This document shows, in pieces, positions 1-9,327 of a stretch of 64,000 bases of DNA (positions within the stretch are counted from its first letter, which is position 1; each line of letters opens with the position of its first letter). Source of the stretch: Methanobacterium sp. UBA294 (GTDB taxonomy: Archaea; Methanobacteriota; Methanobacteria; Methanobacteriales; Methanobacteriaceae); contig DACB01000001.1 in assembly GCA_002494495.1 (NCBI GenBank), positions 106,149 through 170,148 on the forward strand, written 5' to 3'. The notes under the pieces are model-generated. The model was not told where the DNA came from. It was given only the letters and a program-made list of their open reading frames with translations, and did not search any database. The translations under genes were made by a program, and so were the position numbers.

Positions 1-875
1 ATTCTATCTATAATCTCGTATAATGATTGTTTTTGATCCCATTTAATTTCTGGATTGGATTCTACTGTGATTGGTTCCTGGGCTGGGATTCTCAGGTTAA
101 GAATGGATTTAGCTCTTTCCCGGATATCTTCATCTTCGTCATTTATTACTCTACGCAGGTAATTTAGTGTGAACTCATCGCCGTGTTTTCCAATCATCTC
201 TACTGCTTTTTCCCTTACATGGACGTCGTCATCCTTTAAAGCATTTATAAAGATGTCTGTGGATGTTTCATTGAGTTTTGCTAGTGAATTTAATGCATAT
301 CTTCGTATATTCCATTTCTGGCTGTTAAGCTTGGAAAGTAATGGATCCAAGGCTTTCTGATCTCCTATTTCTCCCAAAGCTTTCATTGCCCCTACTTCCA
401 CTTCGTCGATGTCAGAATTTAAAACAGATATCAGTGTGTCCACGCATTCTGGGTGGGATATTTTCTCCATGGCCTCAACAGATCTAAGCTTCAATGTGTC
501 GCTTTCTTCAAAAAGGGTGAGCTCAACAAATTTCAGGGCCTGTTTTCCACCTAATTCGCCCAGTGCATATAGGATTGTATCTTTTACTTCCTCACTTACA
601 TCATCGAAGATGCTGATTAGAGGGATTACAGCTTTTCTATCTCCAATTTGTTCCAGAGAATAGATAACCATTTTCTGGACAGTTTCATCATAATCATTTA
701 AAGAATTTATCAATAAATCCACCTTAGAAGCATTACCCAGTTTACCTAATGCTTCAGCAGCCTTTAATCTAATAAAACTATTATTCTTATAGTTAAGGGC
801 TTTCTCTAAACCCTTATAATCCTTATTTTTAATGAACTTGTTTACATCTTTTTCATTTATACTGAATATTCCCAT
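1..875 (-). CDS. HEAT-repeat protein, C-terminus cut by window edge
   Basis: The reading frame is open from an ATG at 873-875 down to position 1, giving at least 291 residues with no stop. It consists of successive helical pairs of about 31 residues with the HEAT signature (A-x-x-A-L-G-x-L/I-G-D followed by a-V-x-x-L), for example AAEALGKLG, ILYALGELG and AMKALGEIG. Such proteins form solenoids that bind partner proteins. The specific role is unknown. No signal peptide or membrane segment is visible, so it is probably cytosolic. The start is followed by MGIFSINEK; no clear ribosome-binding site precedes it. Another HEAT gene, broken, lies at 18.4-19.4 kb. Confidence 0.85.
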   Translation of the reverse strand, partial: MGIFSINEKDVNKFIKNKDYKGLEKALNYKNNSFIRLKAAEALGKLGNASKVDLLINSLNDYDETVQKMVIYSLEQIGDRKAVIPLISIFDDVSEEVKDTILYALGELGGKQALKFVELTLFEESDTLKLRSVEAMEKISHPECVDTLISVLNSDIDEVEVGAMKALGEIGDQKALDPLLSKLNSQKWNIRRYALNSLAKLNETSTDIFINALKDDDVHVREKAVEMIGKHGDEFTLNYLRRVINDEDEDIRERAKSILNLRIPAQEPITVESNPEIKWDQKQSLYEIIDR

Positions 876-1360
876 TTCTGACCAACTCAAATAATAATGA
901 TAGTAGATATTATCTTCATAAAATATAAATTTATTCACATAAAAATTGTTGATTATATTTATATCAAGTGAAAAATTTCACAAAAAGAGATTGTATAAAA
1001 AAAATTATATTTTTCCTGAATAAATAAGAAAACTGCCTTAAATTTATTAAGAGTAAAAGATCTGGTGTATCTTAAAAATTGAAGATAATGAATTTTTCAC
1101 AAATATGGAAGTAACACTTTTTTTTATTTTTCCAATTCATGATTTTTTTTGGGAGAACTATAAATAACAGATATTACATTTTATTAAATAATGTCCGATG
1201 AAATCTAACCGCGTTTTAGCTTCATCTTTACAGAATGCAATAATCATCACCATACAATTAAGTTGCACTTGGAAAATAATGGCCTGACCCCAGAGACTGA
1301 TGGATTATATAATTTTCATGTTGATAAGCTATTATTACCATCTGCAAAGGAGGAACAAGA
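876..1360. other. intergenic region, 485 bp
   Basis: Strongly AT-rich spacer between two divergent genes. The only feature I can support is a TATA-like stretch at about 1304-1313 upstream of the CPBP protease gene. I see no coding frame with a ribosome-binding site and no convincing hairpin. Confidence 0.5.
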
Positions 1361-2131
1361 ATGAAGATTTACTGGAAGTTATTTATAATTCTTTTAATAG
1401 CTTGTTTATTTGGAAGTATGGCAGTCCTGCCCTATACATTCACCCTAGAGGGGGAATTATTACAGGGTTTGCAGGTGCCGTTTAATATCTTTCTGGCAAT
1501 CCAGCTTATCCAAGCCATGGTTCTCTTTACAATTGCCATATTGGTAGGTCTCTACCTGGCTGGTAGGGTTGGACTTGATTTACCCATCTTTCGAGGCTGG
1601 CTTGAAGGCAGGGAAGTTAAAAGTTATTTAAAATCCATACTGGGAATATCAGTTGGACTGGGTGTACTGGCTGGTATCATCATAATAGGAATTGATTTCT
1701 TATTTTCAATTTCAGGGCTAACAATCAGTTTGATACAGCCCCAAATAAATCCCCCGGCATGGCAGGGATTCCTTGCCTCATTTTATGGGGGTATAAATGA
1801 GGAAGTCCTCTTAAGATTATTTTTAATGACTTTAATTGCCTGGATATTCTTTAAAATCAGGAAAACTAAGGAAGGTAAACCAACAGATATTGGTATGTGG
1901 CTGGCAATTATTCTGGCTGCGGTTATCTTTGGAGCAGGTCACCTACCGGCAGTATCGGCCATAACCACCATCACACCCCTGCAGATTATCAGGGTGATTC
2001 TCCTAAACTCGGTGGGAGGAATAATATTTGGATGGCTCTATTGGAAGAAGGGGCTGGAATCTGCTATGATTTCACATTTCTCTGCAGATATAGTGTTACA
2101 TGTGATTTTACCCCTTTTGATTTTGATTTAA
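1361..2131 (+). CDS. CPBP family intramembrane metalloprotease
   Basis: A 256-residue polytopic membrane protein starting at an ATG behind a strong AAAGGAGG site. It has about seven hydrophobic segments. The CPBP/Abi (CAAX-protease-like) motifs are present in order: EEVLLR (the E-E-x-x-x-R motif) near residue 146, FGAGH near residue 190, and a final helix with SMI/SHF-type His (MISHFSAD). The Glu and His residues are the proposed metal and catalytic residues of the family, which acts inside the membrane. Archaeal members have poorly known substrates, so the target is not predicted. It stands alone, with divergent HEAT and downstream unknown genes. Confidence 0.88.
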   Translation: MKIYWKLFIILLIACLFGSMAVLPYTFTLEGELLQGLQVPFNIFLAIQLIQAMVLFTIAILVGLYLAGRVGLDLPIFRGWLEGREVKSYLKSILGISVGLGVLAGIIIIGIDFLFSISGLTISLIQPQINPPAWQGFLASFYGGINEEVLLRLFLMTLIAWIFFKIRKTKEGKPTDIGMWLAIILAAVIFGAGHLPAVSAITTITPLQIIRVILLNSVGGIIFGWLYWKKGLESAMISHFSADIVLHVILPLLILI

Positions 2132-2343
2132 AGAACTTTTTTTAATTCTTTTATATTATTTTTTAGAACTTTTACTTAAAAATAAGGCCAAATATTTTTA
2201 CTTCGTTATATCAAGATTTACCGAAATAAATTTATTAGTAATTCACTATTTTTTAATATTTTAAACCTGGTTTTTACTTCTCTTTCACTCTTCCTTAATC
2301 TACTCAACTACTTAAGGTTATATTTTATTCTTGGAGGGAGTGA

Positions 2344-2685
2344 ATGACCAAAATTAGTGAACTGGAGAAAATGGACTTTGATAAATTTAAAAAGCCAAAG
2401 GATAGGGAATTGGTATTTGTACCAAAAGATGAGTTTTTAGAATGGTATAAGCGTTCTAAATCTGTAGAGGCGGATATTGAAATGGTTAAAGCTAAAATTG
2501 ATCATCATGAATGTCCTAACTGTAAAGGCGGTATGGAAGGATATGAATTAAAACATGCTTCTATGAATGAGCTTTGGTATTTATGCCCCGCTTGTGATTA
2601 TTCAATTTCTGAAAAACGGAACGATACTTTTGCCATGACAATTTTAAGGGTATTGAATGAAATAGAAAGGGAGAGTAAAGTATGA
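2344..2685 (+). CDS. conserved hypothetical protein with zinc-ribbon cysteines
   Basis: A 113-residue protein with a GGAGG ribosome-binding site just upstream of ATG. The second half carries CPNC and, about 30 residues later, CPAC, a C-x2-C...C-x2-C arrangement typical of a zinc ribbon. The N-terminal half is charged and helical. I do not recognise the family. It overlaps the next gene by 4 bp (ATGA), so the two are almost certainly co-translated and probably work together. Confidence 0.75.
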   Translation: MTKISELEKMDFDKFKKPKDRELVFVPKDEFLEWYKRSKSVEADIEMVKAKIDHHECPNCKGGMEGYELKHASMNELWYLCPACDYSISEKRNDTFAMTILRVLNEIERESKV

Positions 2686-3050
2686 GAGTGAGTGAAGGAG
2701 TGCCCTGTGGTAGAACTGTAGAATTATACAATCCTGAGATGTTTCAGGAGAGAGAAGAGGTTATTGTATATACCAGGGATGAGTTCAACCGGTTTTACAC
2801 TTCTATGCAGGAGCAGATTAACTATATAAGTAGAATTTACCTGGAACCCAGCGAAGAATGGAAATTGATAGGATACTGGCCTAAAATAATGGAGAGGGTG
2901 CATATTTTAGATAGGAATATGGATTTATTGTTTGAAAAAGATCAAAAACAATCTTATTTAGATGCATACTTGTATAATACCATTCAAAATTCTGAGAAAA
3001 AGGATTCAACATCTGAAAAGACAATCCCAGTAAAATTAAAGCATCTCTAA
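2682..3050 (+). CDS. hypothetical protein, translationally coupled to upstream gene
   Basis: A 122-residue acidic protein whose ATG overlaps the preceding stop (ATGA). No motif, signal peptide or membrane segment is recognised. Its overlap with the zinc-ribbon gene at 2344-2685 suggests a shared function. Both genes use the same phrasing (V-x-V/x-P-x/T-R-D-E-F-x-x-x-Y near their N-termini: FVPKDEFLEWY versus VYTRDEFNRFY), so they may be distant relatives or bind the same partner. Confidence 0.7.
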   Translation: MRVSEGVPCGRTVELYNPEMFQEREEVIVYTRDEFNRFYTSMQEQINYISRIYLEPSEEWKLIGYWPKIMERVHILDRNMDLLFEKDQKQSYLDAYLYNTIQNSEKKDSTSEKTIPVKLKHL

Positions 3051-3342
3051 TTGATTCGGGAGATATTGGATGAATTGAATTAAAGCAGAATCCAGAATGA
3101 ATAAATAATATGTAAAAAAATAGGGAGTTTTATTTTTTTTATTTTAGTTAATTCATTAGGATTATCTGAGTCACGAAAGACCTGATTTAAATGACACCAT
3201 GAGCCTTACGGAAATTCTCTGCTTCGTGGAAAGCTTTTCCATTTATTATAATCCCCGAATGTCTATTTTGCCATAACTTTAGCCTTATTTAACTCTCCTT
3301 CGATAATAATTTCCACTTTAAATCTGGTTCTACCAGTCCATC

Positions 3343-3645
3343 TTAGTTGCTCAACTTCTTCATAATGTCTTCGGAAAGTTGGGCATGTCGCAGGTTGACC
3401 ACATTAAATGACATAAATTCCATTTCCATTATGAAGTTTTCAGCAGCTTCCACCGAAGGTGCCTCAATTACCATTATGATGTTGTGTTCTACGGTTACCC
3501 CCACGTTTAGGAGAATTTTTATGTCCAGTTTAGCGGCAATATCTCCCATTTTATGGGACTGTTCATTAAAATGCTTCCGAACCTCCTCATTGAACATAGG
3601 GCACATATCCGGTAAATGTTTCATATCCAATATAAAAACACCCAT
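3343..3645 (-). CDS. small alpha/beta protein, possibly DUF3303-like
   Basis: About 100 residues with an alternating strand/helix pattern and an N-terminal H-x-P-D-M-C-P-M-F-N stretch resembling small ferredoxin-like domains of the DUF3303 type. Family placement is tentative. I chose the ATG at 3643-3645 because it lies 9 nt behind a GGAGGT site; an in-frame TTG two codons earlier is too close to that site. It sits 69 bp beyond the end of the catalase gene on the same strand and could be cotranscribed with it. Confidence 0.65.
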   Translation of the reverse strand: MGVFILDMKHLPDMCPMFNEEVRKHFNEQSHKMGDIAAKLDIKILLNVGVTVEHNIIMVIEAPSVEAAENFIMEMEFMSFNVVNLRHAQLSEDIMKKLSN

Positions 3646-3713
3646 AATCAATCAACCTCCATTTTTAAAAATATTAAACCATTTAATTATTTCAATTCAT
3701 GTCAGGTGTTCCC

Positions 3714-5861
3714 TTAGATGCAGTACATCATTTCTTCCTCTCTTTCCCAGTGCCGGTGCTCGGCAATTGCTTCTATAAATAAGCGGGTGAAGTCGTCCCA
3801 GTCTATATTGTTCAGGGTGGTGATCACCCCTTTATCATCCACAATTTCCGATTCATAATTAGCGCAGGAGACACCGGATATATTGGAATCCCTGAGTAAA
3901 TCCACACCAGCACCAGATGCTGCTATTGCTTTACAGTGTTCATACGCTTCATTTAGGAAGCTGAATGTTCTGTCCTGTTTTTTAAGTTCATTAAAACTTT
4001 GCCTGCCCCCGGGTATGTACAGTGCATCATATTCAACTGAAGAAGTAGAAATAAAACTATGATCCACTTCTATTTCCTGACCATCATCTGATTTAATGGT
4101 TCCCATGTGTCGGGATATTACTTCTGGAGTTGCACCGGCTTGTTGGAGTGCATCCTTAACAGCAGTTAATTCTTTATAATTAAAACCATTCTCAGCAAGT
4201 ATGGCTACTTTTCTGGTTTTAACTGTGTTTTTTACTGTGTTTGCCATGCTGAATGAGGGGAAATTATTTGATTCTTTTGAATCTACACCCTCAGATGGCG
4301 ATTTTACACCGATTCCCAGTGCTACCTGTTGGGACATTTCAAGATCGATCTTGGCTAGTTGATCTACCATCTTCTGACGGACTTCAAATGATTCAACCTT
4401 TCCCACTTCAAAGCGGAAAGCCTTGATGATATGCTCCTTCTCAGTGGGTGACATGCTGTTGTAGAAGGAACTGGCCTGGCTGAAGTGGTCCTTGAATTTT
4501 TCGCTTCGATCCCTGATCTTCTTACCCTCTACCTTCTCCATGTAGTGTTCATATCCACCGTCTTCTCCAGGGACTGGTTCCGGGTAGTTATCCCCTAAAC
4601 TATTGGGGGAGTAGCTGGTTTTACCCGTATTTATGGTCATACGGTGGTGGCCGTCCCTTTGATGATTATGAACTGGTGCTAAGGGTCTGTTTATGGGTAT
4701 TTCATGGAAATTGGGTCCACCTAAACGAATGAGCTGGGTGTCTATGTAGCTGAAGAGCCGTCCCTGAAGCAAGGGATCGTTACTGAAATCGATTCCAGGG
4801 ACAACGTTTCCTGGACAGAAGGCCACTTGCTCCACCTCAGCAAAGAAGTTATCAGGATTCTTGTTCAACACCAGTTTACCAATCTTCATAGGCTTTATTA
4901 CTTCCTCTGGCCAGTGCTTGGTGGGGTCCAGTATGTCGAATTCAAATTTATGCTCATCTTCCTCTTCCACCATCTGGACGTAGAGCTCATACTCGGGATA
5001 ATCACCGTTATCTATAGCATCAAATAAGTCACTCCTGTGGAAATCAGGGTCAATACCACCCAATTTATGGGATTCATCCCAGACTAGAGAGTGCACACCC
5101 AGCAGTGGTTTCCAGATGAACTTGATAAAACGGCCTTTACCTTCAGCATTTACAAACCGGAAGGTGTTTACACTGAAGCCCTCCATCATCCGGTAGCTAC
5201 GTGGAATGCCCCGATCAGATAACACCCACATTAGCATGTTGCTAGTTTCAGTTGCGCTGGTTATAAAATCATAGAATGTATCATGGGCAGATGATGCCTG
5301 TGGTATCTCTGTATCTGGTTCTGGTTTAACAGAGTGGATAAAATCCGGAAATTTAATAGCATCCTGTATGAAGAATACTGGTATGTTGTTTCCCACCAGA
5401 TCGTAGTTTCCTTCTTCTGTATAGAACTTGGTTGCAAATCCCCGCACATCCCGGGCTGTATCTGCTGATCCCCTGAAACCAGCTACAGTTGAAAACCTTA
5501 CAAACACCGGTGTTATCTTCCCTGGTTTTTCTAAAAATTTCGCTCGGGTGTACTTTGACATATCCTCGTAGCATTCAAAGTATCCGTGTACACCGGTGCC
5601 CCTTGCATGCACGATCCTCTCTGGGATTCGTTCATGGTCAAAATGAGTTATTTTTTCACGAAAGTGGAAATCTTCAAGTAGTGTAGGGCCCCTTACACCT
5701 ACTTTAAGAGAATCGTCGGTATGACTAACCTTCACCCCCTGATCAGTGGTTAAAGCTTTTTTTTCAGGATATTCACGGTTTTTTTTCAAGTCTTTAATTT
5801 TTTTCCTACCCTTTTTTTCCTGTTTTTTTATGCTAACACCCTCCAATGTAAAAATATTCAT
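3714..5861 (-). CDS. katE: large-subunit (clade II, HPII-type) heme catalase
   Basis: Monofunctional catalase, 2 H2O2 to O2 and water, cytosolic, heme-dependent. The core is clear: the distal His in IVHARG, the Asn region DLVGNNIP, and the proximal Tyr in RLFSYIDTQ. About 160 C-terminal residues form the extra DJ-1/PfpI-like domain that marks the large catalases (KVAILAENG, YIPGGRQS). Length of about 715 residues fits. The start is uncertain: the ATG at 5861 has no ribosome-binding site, whereas a perfect GGAGGGTG site sits 5 nt before an in-frame ATA at 5829-5831, so translation may really begin at ATA. A TATA-like element lies near 5910. It fits the other oxygen-defence genes in this window. 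Confidence 0.93.
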   Translation of the reverse strand: MNIFTLEGVSIKKQEKKGRKKIKDLKKNREYPEKKALTTDQGVKVSHTDDSLKVGVRGPTLLEDFHFREKITHFDHERIPERIVHARGTGVHGYFECYEDMSKYTRAKFLEKPGKITPVFVRFSTVAGFRGSADTARDVRGFATKFYTEEGNYDLVGNNIPVFFIQDAIKFPDFIHSVKPEPDTEIPQASSAHDTFYDFITSATETSNMLMWVLSDRGIPRSYRMMEGFSVNTFRFVNAEGKGRFIKFIWKPLLGVHSLVWDESHKLGGIDPDFHRSDLFDAIDNGDYPEYELYVQMVEEEDEHKFEFDILDPTKHWPEEVIKPMKIGKLVLNKNPDNFFAEVEQVAFCPGNVVPGIDFSNDPLLQGRLFSYIDTQLIRLGGPNFHEIPINRPLAPVHNHQRDGHHRMTINTGKTSYSPNSLGDNYPEPVPGEDGGYEHYMEKVEGKKIRDRSEKFKDHFSQASSFYNSMSPTEKEHIIKAFRFEVGKVESFEVRQKMVDQLAKIDLEMSQQVALGIGVKSPSEGVDSKESNNFPSFSMANTVKNTVKTRKVAILAENGFNYKELTAVKDALQQAGATPEVISRHMGTIKSDDGQEIEVDHSFISTSSVEYDALYIPGGRQSFNELKKQDRTFSFLNEAYEHCKAIAASGAGVDLLRDSNISGVSCANYESEIVDDKGVITTLNNIDWDDFTRLFIEAIAEHRHWEREEEMMYCI

Positions 5862-6306
5862 TAAAAACAAAAATTCACGCACATCGTAAAAAATTCATGC
5901 ACCTGTACTATATTATGTTGGGCATGCCATAAAAAATTTTAGAAAACAGCTTAAAGAAGGGTTATTATGGTAAACTGACTAATTATAAAGTCTAAATTCC
6001 ATCAGAAATCAGAATAATGGTTTAAAATAAGTAAATAAATAAATATGTGGGATTTTTATGACAGTTTCTATTGTGTAGACCTAGTTGGGTAGTTAGTTTT
6101 GGGTTTTTTATATTATCCATAGTTTATGTAGAATTTCATTTGGTAATTTTCTATGGAAAAGGTAAAGGAGTTCCTGGAATTGAATTGCATAAACCAGGTA
6201 TTTAATTATTTTAATAGGATATTCTGAAATTTAATTATTAAACCAAAAAATTAAGTATCAACTACTAAAAAAACTAGTCCACACATGGATATGATAAAAA
6301 CTGGTT
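5862..6306. other. intergenic region, 445 bp
   Basis: Upstream region of the catalase gene. Reading the minus strand there is a TATA-like CATAATATAG near 5905-5917, directly behind a GGCATGCC palindrome at about 5921-5928 that could be an operator or chance. The rest is AT-rich with no supported gene. Confidence 0.4.
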
Positions 6307-6585
6307 CTATAACAAATTATTATCAGTTAATGGTATCTTCCAGAAGTAGGCTATCTTAGGGGTATAGTTCTGTTTACCCTTCCGTTTTTTAAGGTTTACC
6401 TGGTCGGCATCTTTTCCCTTCCAAGTTTTTACCACTTTATCAAGGTATTGACCTATCTTCTCATCATAATTCACTGTTCCAATTATGTAGTGATCCTTTT
6501 TATGGGATATGTAACTTATTCCCTCACTCATTCCTGCTATGTTCCTTGATATTTCCATTAATTTGTTGGTAGTCGCTGCATCCAT
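6307..6585 (-). CDS. hypothetical protein, 92 residues
   Basis: Small basic protein preceded by AGGAGA about 7 nt before its ATG, which supports the start. No signal peptide, membrane helix or known motif. The sequence is rich in Lys and aromatic residues in its C-terminal half (W-K-G-K-D, KKRKGKQN). It is a single gene between the catalase promoter region and the TRAM gene. I do not recognise it. Confidence 0.6.
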   Translation of the reverse strand: MDAATTNKLMEISRNIAGMSEGISYISHKKDHYIIGTVNYDEKIGQYLDKVVKTWKGKDADQVNLKKRKGKQNYTPKIAYFWKIPLTDNNLL

Positions 6586-6860
6586 GTTGATTTCTCCTAA
6601 ATTTACTTTTTTAATTTTGGGTTTTTAGAATATTTTTTTGAAATTTATATTTTTATTCTAATTTGAGTATAAAGCTCTTTTTTAGATTTAAAATAAAGAT
6701 CTTTGTATTAGTATTATGTTGTGATCCCTACATATGATTTATGGAATTTTAAAAAATATTGGCCGGATTACTACTCTGGAAATACATTCCTTTATAAGCT
6801 TTAAAATACTATTATAATTAGGCCATTTTTTTTAAGGCCGAATTATGGAAAGTGATTAAT

Positions 6861-7082
6861 TTGTTCGGAAATGACTACAGTAATGAAAGAAGAAGTAACG
6901 CTCCTGTAAATGAAGGAGAAGAATACGATGTTAAAATTGAAGATACTGGCCGTGACGGAGACGGAATTTGCCGTATCGATGGATTTGTGATTTTTGTATC
7001 AGGCGCCAAAGTAGGCGATGAAGTAAAAATAAGGATAAACTCCACCCGAAGAAACTTCGGTTTCGCCGATGTTGTGGAATAA
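6861..7082 (+). CDS. single TRAM-domain RNA-binding protein
   Basis: A 73-residue protein that is almost only a TRAM domain: G-E-E-Y-D-V-K-I-E-D-x-G-R-x-G-D-G-I-x-R, followed by VSGAKVGDEV and a final G-F-A-D-V-V-E. Stand-alone TRAM proteins are abundant in methanogens and act as RNA-binding, RNA-chaperone-like proteins. I start it at the TTG at 6861 because a GTGAT Shine-Dalgarno lies 4 nt before it and relatives begin M-F-G-N-D; a GTG at 6852 is the alternative. A TATA-like region is at about 6805-6815. Confidence 0.88.
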   Translation: MFGNDYSNERRSNAPVNEGEEYDVKIEDTGRDGDGICRIDGFVIFVSGAKVGDEVKIRINSTRRNFGFADVVE

Positions 7083-7260
7083 GTATTATTCTATAAAAAT
7101 TACATTTTTTTAAAGTTTATTTCAAATTTAAGATTCATTTATTTTTTAGATTCTTAATTTTTCTATTTTTTTTAAAATAATTACGTTTTGAGTTATTTTC
7201 ATCCTATCTATATGATGATTTCAATAATATTCATGGATTTATCTAGTATTTGTGGATTTA

Positions 7261-9327
7261 TCAATCTAATCTTGGAGGGGAGTAATCCCTCTGCATCAGG
7301 CACCTTTGAGCATCCACCTTCTCGCCTTCACGAATGATCCGCTCATAGTCGCCCTTCTCATTGATTCTCCTGGCTTTTACATTGTCGCTGAGCATGATCT
7401 CCATCATACTTCGGATCTCATCTTTAAGGTCAAGGTCATCAACAGGGAATGCAATTTCAACCCGTTTTTCAGTGTTCCTGGTCATTAAATCCCCGCTTGA
7501 AAGATATATATGGCTGTTTTCCCCTGTTCCAAAGCAGTATATCCGGTGGTGCTCCAGGAACCGGCCCACGATACTGGTGACTTCAATATTTTCAGTTTTA
7601 CCAGGTAATCCGGGTATTATGCAACAGATACCCCTGACAATCAATCTGATTTTAACACCAGCATTTGATGCCCTGGAGAGCATGTTGATCATCTCCCGGT
7701 CAGTCAGGGAGTTCATCTTCATGATGATGCTGGCTGGATGGCCGTTTTCTGCTAGTTCAATCTGTTGTTGAATCATCTTCATGAGCCTGGATTTAAATTT
7801 AAAAGGAGCCACCAGTAACCGGTCATATTCCCCATTTATATTCGAAATGGACATGTTTTTAAAGTACAGCATAGCATCATCTCCGATGTCATTCCGATTT
7901 GTTAAAAAACTCATATCAGTGTAGAGTCTGGCTGTTTTTTCGTTATAATTACCGGTGCCTAGCTGGGTGAAGTAATGTATATCCCTTCCCTCTTTCCTGG
8001 TGACCAGACAGATCTTGGAGTGGACCTTGTACATTTCAAAGCCATACTGGACCCTGCAGCCTGCCTTCTCCAGCATGCTGGCATAGTGAATGTTTCTCTC
8101 CTCATCAAAACGGGCTCGGAGTTCAATTAACACCGTCACATCCTTCCCGTTTTCCCGGGCTTCCAGCAAATATTTAATAACTGAAGAAGACTGGGCCAGC
8201 CTGTAGATGGCGATCTGAACCGAAACCACGTATTTGTCGTTTGCTGCCTCCTTTAAAAATTTCAGGAAGGGATCGAAGGAGTCGTAGGGGTAGGATAGTA
8301 AAATATCCCTCTCCCTGATCTGGGGAAGTATCTCCCCAGGTTCTAGAATTTGGGGTATTCGGGGGTAGTAGGGATTGAAGGTTATGGTATGGAATTTTAA
8401 CTCATCCTCCTTCTCTATGTGGTCGTATAATTTATACACGTAGGTCATATCCAGTGGCGTATGGGAGATCTGCACCTGGTTTTCCTTGAGATTCAATTGT
8501 TTACGCAGGAATTTGTTCAACTTCTTATGGGAGTCCCGGTAGAATTCCAATCTTATAGGGGCTAGGCGGGTTCTTTTCTTTAAGATCTTGGTCATGGCCC
8601 CTGGATAATCCTCATCTTCATCAATCTGATCGTTTGAAAGGATGATATCCGCATTTCTGGTAACAGTGAGTATGGTTTTAAAGAGCACCTGGTAGTTACT
8701 GAAGACCTTATCTGCGTAGTGGTGGACGATCTTCTCCATCAGGATGTAGCGCATATTATCTGCTGGTGAATAGACTAGGGGTGGTAAAGAGCGGGGAACA
8801 GGGATGAGTCCAAATAAGGTCCCGCCCTTACTTTCAAGAATGAGCATGACGTAACGGGATTTGTTGGAGAGATGGGGGAAGGGGTGCTGTACATCTATTA
8901 TCTGTGGTGAGAGCACCGGGAAGACGTAGTTCATAAAGTATTCCTTGAAGTACTTGACTTCGCCCTTGGACATATCATCAAAATCCAGTTCAAATATGCC
9001 CTTTTCCTTGAGTTTAGAGCTGACACATCGGTATACTTCATCCCTTTTTTTGTAGAGGTGGGTGGTCCTATCGTAGATAGCGTTCAGCTGCTCCTGGGCA
9101 TCCCAGCCAGTCTTGTTGTCCACGTAGTTCTCGTTTATTAGGGATAAATCATAGAGACTACCACAGCGCACCATGTAAAACTCATCCAGGTTACTGGTAA
9201 AAATTGATATAAATTTTAACTGTTCTAGTAATGGAACAGAATCATCTTCTGCTTCTTCCAGGACACGGAGGTTGAATTTGAGCCAGGATAACTCCCGGTT
9301 CTGGGTGAAACTATAGTCTGGAGACAT
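7261..9327 (-). CDS. ppk1: polyphosphate kinase 1
   Basis: Makes inorganic polyphosphate from ATP. The 688-residue protein has the four-domain PPK1 layout: N-terminal NRELSWLKFN, a middle helical domain, and two phospholipase-D-like C-terminal domains. The phosphorylated His lies in YKVHSK, followed by TQLGTGNYNE; the second conserved His is in RFLEHHRI. The start at 9327 is chosen because GGTGAT lies 4 nt before ATG; an earlier GTG is possible. The gene overlaps the end of the exopolyphosphatase gene by 17 bp and is read in the same direction, so synthesis and breakdown of polyphosphate are coupled in one transcript. Confidence 0.96.
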   Translation of the reverse strand: MSPDYSFTQNRELSWLKFNLRVLEEAEDDSVPLLEQLKFISIFTSNLDEFYMVRCGSLYDLSLINENYVDNKTGWDAQEQLNAIYDRTTHLYKKRDEVYRCVSSKLKEKGIFELDFDDMSKGEVKYFKEYFMNYVFPVLSPQIIDVQHPFPHLSNKSRYVMLILESKGGTLFGLIPVPRSLPPLVYSPADNMRYILMEKIVHHYADKVFSNYQVLFKTILTVTRNADIILSNDQIDEDEDYPGAMTKILKKRTRLAPIRLEFYRDSHKKLNKFLRKQLNLKENQVQISHTPLDMTYVYKLYDHIEKEDELKFHTITFNPYYPRIPQILEPGEILPQIRERDILLSYPYDSFDPFLKFLKEAANDKYVVSVQIAIYRLAQSSSVIKYLLEARENGKDVTVLIELRARFDEERNIHYASMLEKAGCRVQYGFEMYKVHSKICLVTRKEGRDIHYFTQLGTGNYNEKTARLYTDMSFLTNRNDIGDDAMLYFKNMSISNINGEYDRLLVAPFKFKSRLMKMIQQQIELAENGHPASIIMKMNSLTDREMINMLSRASNAGVKIRLIVRGICCIIPGLPGKTENIEVTSIVGRFLEHHRIYCFGTGENSHIYLSSGDLMTRNTEKRVEIAFPVDDLDLKDEIRSMMEIMLSDNVKARRINEKGDYERIIREGEKVDAQRCLMQRDYSPPRLD

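Noticed and set aside
3170..3342. Broken coding-like stretches on the minus strand behind the small alpha/beta gene
   Set aside because: Pieces such as G-E-L-N-K-A-K-V and A-F-H-E-A-E-N-F-R look coding, but need two frame changes and match no family I know; the AT-rich region gives such pieces by chance.
5913..5930. GGCATGCC palindrome as a catalase operator
   Set aside because: Only 8 bp, and could be chance; mentioned in the gap entry but not called as a site.
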